Position numbers and translations under genes: made by a program. This document shows positions 6,601-12,915 of a DNA stretch of 12,915 nt, piece by piece. Origin of the DNA: Thalassiosira profunda (lineage: Eukaryota > Bacillariophyta > Thalassiosirophyceae > Thalassiosirales > Thalassiosiraceae); assembly GCA_036939355.1 (NCBI GenBank), contig JALLAP010000799.1, positions 1 through 12,915 on the forward strand. The letters run 5' to 3'. How positions within the stretch are numbered: the stretch's first letter is position 1; the number at the start of each line of letters is the position of its first letter. Below the pieces are notes generated by a model. That model was not told the origin of the DNA, did not search any database, and saw only the letters and a program-made list of their open reading frames with translations.

Positions 6601-8397
6601 TTAGGTCGCCTTGCGGGCCCTCAGGTTACGCACGGATTCGTCTTCAGAGCTTAGCTCGCAGACGTCCTCGACAAAGTCCTCGAGGAAGAGCTTATCAGGG
6701 CCGAGGAGGACGGGCAAGCCCTCCTCCACGGCGTACTCCTCCTCCAGCACGTCTTCGTAGCACTCTCCTCCAAAGATATCATCGAGGTACGCCGTGACGT
6801 AGGTAGCCACAACGTCCAAGGCGTCATCGCCAGAGAGGGTGGGAAGGTCGATGGCGGCGCATTGGTCGAGGAGCGATAGCTCAACGCCGAACGGGGATCC
6901 GTAGACCAACGTGGCTTCGACAGTTGCCTTGTAGGCCGGATCAGTATTCTGGTCAAGGTCCTCCTTAATGTCAGCGAAGAAAGCGCAGGCATCCGCCTCA
7001 GCGAAGCAGCCCGAAGAGACGTAGGTGGGCAGCAGGCCAAAATACTGGCTGCAGATGCCTGCAAAATCTGTGAACAATTGAGTGACCACGGCCGGGTTAA
7101 GCCCCAGGCCAAGAAGCTGGCCCGGATCAATCTGGGAGCATACGGCAGCAACATCGCTGATGGCGTCACCAGAGAGAGCAGATGTTATCTCTTGAAGGAA
7201 CACTTGAAGCTGCTGCTTGGAGGCGATCGGGACTGATGGATTCGCAAGCGGACTCAAAAGGACACCGAACAAGCCCTGGTAGCTTTGGGCGGTGATCTGA
7301 TCGATGATGGCGCACCCGCTCCCGGGGTACGCATGTCCGGCCCCTTCGATGTCCGCGCGGTAGGTCTTCTCCGTAGTACACTGGATGGTATTCCAGAGCG
7401 GCACGGTATCGGTACCGATGGGCGTGAGCTGGTCCTTCTCGGCGGGAAGGAGGAGCGTCGGGACATTGGAGCCAACGAGGTCCTTGAGCTGCCCTCCAAA
7501 AGAGCCCAAGTAAGCAGCTAGGTCAGAAAGGCCCAATGCACCGACCAGCGCGGCAGTGGCAGGATTGCCAGGGAAAAGGGCGGTGGATGGCGCCATGGCT
7601 ACGACGGCTTTGATCCGAGCATCGGCCGGAAGCTCATTCGGAATGGGGATAGCTCCCACGAGGGCATCGTCAATGTTCGCGATGGTGGTGAGCCCGTTCG
7701 CCGCCGCGAGGGCCGTAAACGCGCCCAAGGACGGCCCGATGATGGCGATCTTGTCCTCGCAGATGCTTGCGCCGAGCGGAGACCCTAGGACGGCATCCAG
7801 GACCGGCGAAATGTCCCGCTGGCGAGACTCCCCCGCTTGGAGGAGGTACGAAAGGTCACCAAACTTTTCCGGGGTAAAGTCCGCCGCAGTGTTCCCGACA
7901 TGTGTGGGCGCGATGACGACGTATCCCTTGGAGGCGAGGGTTTGCGCCAGCTCGAAGCTATCGATGCCGGAGTTGAAGCTGCCGTGGGTGTAGACGACGG
8001 CAGGAAAGCAATCCGCGGCGGTCGAGGGGGCCGCGCCGAAGTAGGATTCGCCGAGGGTCAGGCTCACAAACTCGCTCAGGGGATACTCCGCAGGTGCAGT
8101 CCCCGTAATGTCGTCGGTGGGGAACCACACGTCGAAGGGGATGCAGCCGTTGGGGTAGACTTGACCGAGGGTTGGACCGACGATGGGCAGCGCCGCGCAG
8201 TCGAATGCGTCGAGCGTACGATCGGGCGCAGCAGACGCGAACTGGCCGAATGTGAACCCAAGCGAGAGAGATGGATCTTGCCATCCGGAGAAGCCGACCT
8301 TGTAGGGGCCGGGGGCCCCGGGTGCGGGGCAGTCGTCGGAGGAGGCCGACGCGGCGCCGGCGGCGGAGAGGGCGAGGAGGGCGGCGGCGAGCTTCAT
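6601..8397 (-). CDS. Secreted alpha/beta-hydrolase (lipase/esterase, PAF-acetylhydrolase/chlorophyllase-like)
   Basis: This is a single 598-aa exon ending in TAA. The ATG at 8397 is the first after an in-frame TAA at 8433-8431. Residues 1 to about 18 (MKLAAALLALSAAGAASA) form a clear signal peptide. The hydrolase core follows. PAVVYTHGS has the oxyanion-hole His138-Gly139. IIGPSLGAFTAL is the nucleophile elbow with Ser223 in G-x-S-x-G. LLLPAEKDQLTP supplies the acid, most likely Asp322. IEGAGHAYPG supplies His355. Their order and spacing fit dienelactone-hydrolase, chlorophyllase and PAF-acetylhydrolase-type enzymes that cleave ester bonds; the substrate cannot be read from sequence. Residues about 380-598 form an extension with seven Cys (420, 449, 464, 471, 513, 546, 580) and a strongly acidic end before a basic tail. 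It may be a lid, an oligomerisation domain or a separate binding module. The gene diverges from the chitin synthase. Extracellular or vacuolar action is inferred from the signal peptide. Confidence 0.85.
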   Translation of the reverse strand: MKLAAALLALSAAGAASASSDDCPAPGAPGPYKVGFSGWQDPSLSLGFTFGQFASAAPDRTLDAFDCAALPIVGPTLGQVYPNGCIPFDVWFPTDDITGTAPAEYPLSEFVSLTLGESYFGAAPSTAADCFPAVVYTHGSFNSGIDSFELAQTLASKGYVVIAPTHVGNTAADFTPEKFGDLSYLLQAGESRQRDISPVLDAVLGSPLGASICEDKIAIIGPSLGAFTALAAANGLTTIANIDDALVGAIPIPNELPADARIKAVVAMAPSTALFPGNPATAALVGALGLSDLAAYLGSFGGQLKDLVGSNVPTLLLPAEKDQLTPIGTDTVPLWNTIQCTTEKTYRADIEGAGHAYPGSGCAIIDQITAQSYQGLFGVLLSPLANPSVPIASKQQLQVFLQEITSALSGDAISDVAAVCSQIDPGQLLGLGLNPAVVTQLFTDFAGICSQYFGLLPTYVSSGCFAEADACAFFADIKEDLDQNTDPAYKATVEATLVYGSPFGVELSLLDQCAAIDLPTLSGDDALDVVATYVTAYLDDIFGGECYEDVLEEEYAVEEGLPVLLGPDKLFLEDFVEDVCELSSEDESVRNLRARKAT

Positions 8398-9372
8398 GGT
8401 GATGGTGTATCGTCGATGCCGGGCGATGAATTATGAGAGCAAAATGCATGCACCACGGCGCACTGCAAAATCAACACTGCCAACGCCAACCCAACTCCGC
8501 CACGCCACCACCACCAACGCAGCTGGCGCCGAGGTGCATGGTGATGGTGCATGCCACTTCATCAAAATCCACTGCCCTTGGATGCGGAGAAGTGACCAGA
8601 TGCCGACAGCGAGACAAATTGGAGTGTCGCACCGACATTTTCAGGCCTACTTTTGTTTGTGTCCGAGCAAATTTTTGGGTACAACGCAAGTGTCCAATTA
8701 GCTGTATGTAATTACAGTGTTCAATTTACATTATTTCTTGAGTCCACATCTAATATTTGTCGACGACAATCCCAATCACCATTTTCAGCACCCCTTATAG
8801 ACAGAACAGCCCGCTCAATCCCACCACGACTCGGAAACGACACAGAGACAGGAGGGCCGGTGTATTTTCCACGGAGGAACTCGTAGGATGACTATTGAAG
8901 CCGTTCACGGGGTCCTCGTTAGACCAAATAAAAGATGGTACAACTGGAATATTCAGGTAGAGCCCAGGCCCAACTAGATGCTGTAATTGTAACACAATGG
9001 TAAACTGGGGTGCACTTGCAAATATGGATTTCATTGCTGTCACAAAAACGGTCTAAATTGACCAGCCCCAGCCCAAAAAATCAGCATTGCTTGCAAGCAT
9101 CAAGCATGCCCCCCCTCCGTCGTTAGAACGCCGCACCTCGTCATCCTCGGCACATCTATCACCTCCAGAGCCGCCACAAATTTCCCAAACGGCTCGTTGA
9201 CAGAAGCCCCCATAGCTTCTCCATCCACCGTCGCCGCGCCCATTGCAACGTCGCTGGGTCACTGCCTCCGTTCGAGCCTCCATTCACCCTCAACAGAGTG
9301 CACACCTCGTGCACGTCACTTTCACCCCCTTCACCCAGTCACCCCGTCACAACTTCGGAGGATTGAATTGCC
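8398..9372. promoter_or_regulatory. Divergent promoter region between the secreted hydrolase and the chitin synthase
   Basis: These 975 bases separate the minus-strand hydrolase ATG (8397) from the plus-strand chitin synthase ATG (9373). The centre (about 8640-9060) is more AT-rich than the flanking genes. Symmetric elements are present: TGTCG-CAC-CGACA (8625-8637), TGTAATTACA (8707-8716), TTGTCG-A-CGACAA (8757-8769) and GCTTGCAAGC (9089-9098). AGTGTCCAATTA (8689-8700) is nearly repeated at 8716-8727. Five TCAC words occur in the leader just before the chitin synthase ATG (9316-9350). AATAAA at 8927-8932 on the plus strand has no plus-strand gene before it and is probably chance. Short open frames in the region look like noise. 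Confidence 0.5.
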
Positions 9373-12300
9373 ATGAGCCGCACCGGCCGCTCCGCCGCCC
9401 CCGCCGAAGACGAAGCCTCGACCCTCTCCTCCCTCTCCGCCGGCCTCAGCGCGTACAACGCCGCCGAGCCCAAGCCCATGTCCGGCCCCGCCTCGATCCG
9501 CTCGGGCCGTTCCGGCTCCCAGCGTTCGGGGAGCCAGGCGCCCCGCAGCGTCGACGGCAGCTCGGCCCGGAGCGTCGCCAGCGCGCTGAGCCAGGGGACC
9601 GCCGGGCGGAACGGCCGCTTCCCCGAGGACGCCCTGGCGGACGGGGCGTACGACCCCGACCAGGAGGCGCGGCGGGAGGAGGAGTACCGCCGCGCCCGGG
9701 CCGAGGTGCAGGATACCCTCGACGGGGACTCGTACTACGACGACGGGAGCCGCCGCTCGGGGGGATCCCGCCGCTCCCAGGGTGGATCGCGGCGGTCCCA
9801 GGATCCCGACGAGGCGTCCCGGATGTCCGGCCGCAGTGGCCGTTCGGGGGTGCCGCCCCCTCCTCCCCGGAGCGGGGCCTCCCAGTACTCCCAAGGCGGC
9901 CGCAGCGGCCGCGGCGACCCCGACGGCATGTCGGCCGAGTTCGGGGCCGACGATCCGGACGGCCGGCACTACGCCCCCGGCGTCCGCAACCACTCCAGCA
10001 ATCCAGGCCCTCCCAGCGTGCGGTCCGGAAGCGGCTCCAAGTACGACGACGCGAGCTACTCCCAGCAGAGCGGGACGTACTACGACGAGGAGCCCAGCGT
10101 CCGCGAGGAGGGATCCTACTACTCCCGCGACAGTCGCGCCTCCTCCCGCCGCAGCGTCCCCGGCCCGCCCCCCCGGGACGGCCAGCTGGCCGCCTACCAG
10201 GACGACGACGAGACGTACGGCGATACCTCCCGCGCGTCGAGCTACCAGAGCAACCAGAAGGCCCGCGACCTCCCCGTCAAGGAGGCCGCGAACGACAAGC
10301 GGGCCATGTGGTGGTACAACTTCAGCCGCTGCGTCACCCTCCCCTTTCCGGACGCGTGCATTCGCAAGGACGACGCCGAGGCCAAACAAGCGTGGCGCGA
10401 AAAGGTGGCGATTTGCTTCTGCGTCCTCCTCGCGTCGGGGTTCTTCGTGGGCATCTTCGGCTTCGTCCCCGTCCTGCTGTGCCGGGAGCGCACGGTGTAC
10501 ACGATGGAAAACGTGAAGGAGCGGACGAACGAGAATTGGATCGCGGTCAACGGGATCGTCTACGACGTGACGGGATTGTTCGACCGCCATCCCACCGGGC
10601 CGCAGGGCGTGGAGGCCTTTCTTCATGACGATGCCAGCCGGATGTTCCCCCGCACGCCCCCCGCGCTGCTGCCGGACATGTGCCTCAACCTCGCCAAGTT
10701 CGAGGACAACGAAGAGCTCCAGAGCACCGAGCCCGAATGTTCCGACTTCACCTCCGAGGACGCCAAGAACGGCCTGCCCTGCCACACCTTCGTCACGGGC
10801 GTCAACGCCACGGCCAAGTACATGGGCGAATTCGAGAAGGGCGTTTTGGCCCACGACGGGGCCGTTCTCCTCGAAAGTCCCTTCACCTTCTGGGTCTCCA
10901 TCCACGACCGCGTCTACAACGTGACGCAGTACGTCAACGACATACGCAACGAGCAGACGAAGCAGATCGAGAAGGACCATCCCATGGCCTACCTCGAGCC
11001 GACGCTGAACAACCTCGTCGTCAACAAGCTCAACGAGGACGCCACCGAGCTGTTTTTGAGCGTGTACCCCGACGATCGCGCCCTGGGATGCCTCGACGAA
11101 TTGTTCTACGTGGGCATCATCGACACCCGCTTCGACGTCGTGTGCTACGTCCTCAACATCGTCATGTACTTCCTACTGTGCTTCGTCGCCGTCATCATGA
11201 TCGCGCAGATGATCTGCAGCCTCATGTACATCGCCAAGGGGACCCGGACGTACTCGGAGGAGGACACGCAGGACCAGGTCATCGTCATGGTGCCGTGCTA
11301 CAACGAGGGCGGAAAGGAGCTGATCAAGACCATCGATTCGGTGCTGGGGACGACGTACCCCGAGGAGAACAAGGTCATCTTCATCATCGCCGATGGCGTG
11401 GTGACCGGCGCGGGGCAGGATCTGAGCACGCCCGAGCACCTCGCCGAGATCCTCGGGTTCGAGATGGACGCCGAGGCCGACGAGCTGTACGATTACGATT
11501 CGATTGGCCTCCTGACGTCGAACCGCGCCCGGGTCTACCACGGCTACTACGAGGTGGAGGACCGGTCCCTCAAGTACCTCGTCGTCGTCAAGCACGGCCT
11601 GCCCATGGAGCAGGCCGGGAGCGCCAAGCCCGGCAATCGCGGCAAGCGCGATTCCCAGCTCATCATCATGGGATACTTCAACCGCATCTACCACGGCCGC
11701 GAGCTCACCGAACTGGACGCCGCCATCGAGGACGCCCTCATCGACCTCAACATGCAGAGCGACGACATGCGCCTCCTCATGACCATCGACGCCGACACCC
11801 GCGTCGACGAGATGAGCGTGACGCACATGACGTACGCGATGAACCAGAACGATCGCATCCTGGCGCTGTGCGGGGAAACGAAGGTCGACAACAAGTGGCA
11901 GAGCTGGGTGACCATGATGCAGGTCTTCGAGTACTACAACAACCACCACATGAAGAAGGGGTTCGAGTCCGCGTTCGGGTGCGTCACCTGCCTCCCCGGG
12001 TGCTTCACCATGTACCGCATCCTCAACGACGACGGGAAGCCCCTCCTGGCCGACGATCACGTCTACGCCGAGTACCTCCGGAACGACATCGACAGCCTCC
12101 ACGAGCAGAACCTCTTCCACCTCGGCGAGGACCGGATGCTCACCACGCTCCTCCTCCACTTCTTCCCGGGCATGCAGCTGTCGTACGTCCCCGAGGCGCA
12201 GTGCTTCACCATCGTCCCGCACTCCTTCCGCATCCTGCTGTCGCAGCGCCGTCGCTGGATCAACTCGACGTACCACAACCTCCTCGAGCTCACCAAGGTC

Positions 12301-12747
12301 AAGACCATGTGCGGCGTGTGCTGCTGCTCCATGAAGACGGTCGTGTACCTCGACCTCATCGCGTGCATGATCCTGCCCGCGTCGACCGTCTACGCCGTCT
12401 ACCTCATCTTCCTCGTGGCGGCGGGGAAGACCCAGTTCTCCCTCCTCCTCCTGGTCCTCTACGGGCTGATCGTCGGCGTCCAGCTCGTCGTCTTCATCCT
12501 GCGGTCGCGGTACGACTTCCTCTTCTGGTTCGCGTACTTCACCATCATCGGGGTGCCGGTGTTCTACTTCGTGCTGCCGCTGTACGCGTTCTGGCACATG
12601 GACGACTTCTCGTGGGGCGAGACGCGCAAGGTGGCGGCGATGAGCCACAACTTCCGCAACCCGCAGAAGCAGCTCGAGGACGGGAGCGTCAGCACCGATT
12701 CGGACGAGGACGACGGGTCCGAGGAGGAGTACAGCCGTCGCGATTGA
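9373..12747 (+). CDS. Chitin synthase (division-2 type, GT2) with cytochrome-b5-like domain
   Basis: The 1124-aa protein is encoded in one exon. The ATG at 9373 lies three codons after an in-frame TGA. The enzyme transfers GlcNAc from UDP-GlcNAc to growing chitin at the plasma membrane. Residues 1 to about 300 are a disordered Arg/Ser/Gly/Asp-rich tail with GSRRS repeats. A membrane helix follows at about 345-370. A cytochrome-b5-like region spans about 385-575 (NWIAVNGIVYDVTGLFDRHP and TFWVSIHDRVYNVTQYV), then a helix at about 587-620. The GT2 domain shows VPCYNEGGKE (640-649), IIADGVVTGAG, DADTR (806-810), CLPG (873-876), GEDR (918-921) and QRRRW (958-962). Three membrane segments follow (about 989-1017, 1022-1044, 1048-1075), then SWGETR (1080-1085) as in fungal CHS3-like enzymes, and an acidic tail. 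Sequons at Asn478 and Asn516 fit a lumenal b5-like domain between the first two helices. The usual haem HPGG is replaced by HPTG, so haem binding is doubtful. Codons are strongly C/G-ending. Confidence 0.95.
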   Translation: MSRTGRSAAPAEDEASTLSSLSAGLSAYNAAEPKPMSGPASIRSGRSGSQRSGSQAPRSVDGSSARSVASALSQGTAGRNGRFPEDALADGAYDPDQEARREEEYRRARAEVQDTLDGDSYYDDGSRRSGGSRRSQGGSRRSQDPDEASRMSGRSGRSGVPPPPPRSGASQYSQGGRSGRGDPDGMSAEFGADDPDGRHYAPGVRNHSSNPGPPSVRSGSGSKYDDASYSQQSGTYYDEEPSVREEGSYYSRDSRASSRRSVPGPPPRDGQLAAYQDDDETYGDTSRASSYQSNQKARDLPVKEAANDKRAMWWYNFSRCVTLPFPDACIRKDDAEAKQAWREKVAICFCVLLASGFFVGIFGFVPVLLCRERTVYTMENVKERTNENWIAVNGIVYDVTGLFDRHPTGPQGVEAFLHDDASRMFPRTPPALLPDMCLNLAKFEDNEELQSTEPECSDFTSEDAKNGLPCHTFVTGVNATAKYMGEFEKGVLAHDGAVLLESPFTFWVSIHDRVYNVTQYVNDIRNEQTKQIEKDHPMAYLEPTLNNLVVNKLNEDATELFLSVYPDDRALGCLDELFYVGIIDTRFDVVCYVLNIVMYFLLCFVAVIMIAQMICSLMYIAKGTRTYSEEDTQDQVIVMVPCYNEGGKELIKTIDSVLGTTYPEENKVIFIIADGVVTGAGQDLSTPEHLAEILGFEMDAEADELYDYDSIGLLTSNRARVYHGYYEVEDRSLKYLVVVKHGLPMEQAGSAKPGNRGKRDSQLIIMGYFNRIYHGRELTELDAAIEDALIDLNMQSDDMRLLMTIDADTRVDEMSVTHMTYAMNQNDRILALCGETKVDNKWQSWVTMMQVFEYYNNHHMKKGFESAFGCVTCLPGCFTMYRILNDDGKPLLADDHVYAEYLRNDIDSLHEQNLFHLGEDRMLTTLLLHFFPGMQLSYVPEAQCFTIVPHSFRILLSQRRRWINSTYHNLLELTKVKTMCGVCCCSMKTVVYLDLIACMILPASTVYAVYLIFLVAAGKTQFSLLLLVLYGLIVGVQLVVFILRSRYDFLFWFAYFTIIGVPVFYFVLPLYAFWHMDDFSWGETRKVAAMSHNFRNPQKQLEDGSVSTDSDEDDGSEEEYSRRD
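9745..9798 (+). repeat. GSRRS amino-acid repeat in the chitin synthase tail
   Basis: Residues 125-142 contain three successive GSRRS units separated by G or QG. The DNA units differ at synonymous positions, so this is not a recent slippage array. The repeat lies in an Arg/Ser-rich, probably cytosolic disordered segment that could be phosphorylated. Confidence 0.7.
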
Positions 12748-12915
12748 GTGGGGGACGGCAATGTTAGTGTTTAGTGCGGACCTTTCACAGGGGACTTCGG
12801 TGCATCATGAATTATTGTGAAGTCGAAAGGTCTTTGCTTGGGAAGTGTTCAGTGTGGTAGACGTTGGGGGATAGCGTCTACCTTTCATAAGATAAGATCA
12901 AGATTGTACCTATTT
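12748..12915 (+). other. 3' flank of the chitin synthase with two hairpins
   Basis: After the TGA there is no further gene to the window edge. Hairpin A pairs GACCTTTC (12779-12786) with GAAAGGTC (12825-12832) and GACTTC (12793-12798) with GAAGTC (12819-12824). That is 14 base pairs with a one-sided 6-nt bulge and a 20-nt loop. Hairpin B pairs GGTAGACG (12856-12863) with CGTCTACC (12875-12882), 8 perfect base pairs around an 11-nt loop. No AATAAA is visible. They probably lie in the 3' UTR or just beyond it. Confidence 0.6.

Noticed and set aside
8927..8932. AATAAA on the plus strand as a polyadenylation signal
   Set aside because: No plus-strand gene ends upstream of it within the divergent region, so it is most likely chance in AT-rich DNA.
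8795..9043. 82-codon minus-strand frame in the hydrolase/chitin synthase intergenic region
   Set aside because: It is short, matches nothing recognised and lies in AT-rich promoter DNA. It could be a small gene but nothing supports it.
9243..10628. 461-codon plus-strand frame over the chitin synthase leader and tail
   Set aside because: It is an Arg/Pro-rich frame-shifted reading without domains. The frame starting at 9373 continues into the enzyme.
9331..10980. 549-codon open frame on the minus strand opposite the chitin synthase
   Set aside because: It is antisense to a clear enzyme gene with strong C/G-ending codon bias, which empties the opposite strand of stops. The translation is Val/Gly/Arg/Ala-rich with no domain.
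11173..12648. 491-codon minus-strand open frame opposite the chitin synthase catalytic domain
   Set aside because: Same cause. The composition (runs of Val, Glu, Asp, His) mirrors the complement of biased codons and shows no fold.
10680..12767. 695-codon plus-strand frame overlapping the chitin synthase
   Set aside because: It is an Arg/Pro/His-rich shifted translation of the same DNA. The true frame carries all the GT2 motifs.

Overview
The window looks like compact nuclear DNA of a unicellular eukaryote. Short spliceosomal introns (65, 88 and 88 nt, all with GTGAGT donors) interrupt two of the genes. Five genes and the start of a sixth fit into 12.9 kb, on both strands. A chitin synthase with a cytochrome-b5-like lumenal domain, a spastin-like AAA ATPase and an LRR/IQ/Tudor-like multidomain protein point to a protist. 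A stramenopile (ochrophyte alga or relative) is my best guess, but this rests on domain style and gene density, not on a marker gene.

Layout, left to right. (1) Bases 1-44, minus strand: the first 14 codons of a probably secreted protein that runs off the edge. (2) 435-3100, minus: one two-exon gene encoding an N-terminal leucine-rich repeat domain, about nine IQ motifs and a Tudor-like domain. An LRR-only and an IQ-only open frame are its two exons, joined in phase across a 65-nt intron. (3) 3377-5012, minus: a spastin-type microtubule-severing AAA ATPase with an N-terminal MIT domain. Its Walker A motif is spread over three exons, the middle one a 10-nt micro-exon. The MIT domain carries an unexplained one-base frame break. 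(4) 5559-6368, plus: an unrecognised four-helix membrane protein, divergent from the AAA gene across a 546-bp region that holds a strong G-quadruplex/i-motif tract. (5) 6601-8397, minus: a secreted alpha/beta hydrolase with a visible Ser-Asp-His triad and a long acidic C-terminal extension. (6) 9373-12747, plus: a single-exon chitin synthase with all catalytic motifs, preceded by an Arg/Ser-rich cytosolic tail. The 975-bp divergent region between (5) and (6) holds inverted TGTCG/CGACA elements. The DNA 3' of the chitin synthase holds two well-paired hairpins.

Functional links are loose. The hydrolase and the chitin synthase share a divergent promoter region and both concern the secretory pathway or cell surface, so co-regulation is plausible but unproven. 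The LRR/IQ protein (predicted calmodulin binding) and the spastin-like ATPase could both act on the cytoskeleton, which is inference only. Codon use differs sharply: the chitin synthase is strongly biased to C/G-ending codons, whereas the two minus-strand genes on the left use mixed codons. No RNA genes, mobile elements, CRISPR arrays or viral genes were recognised.
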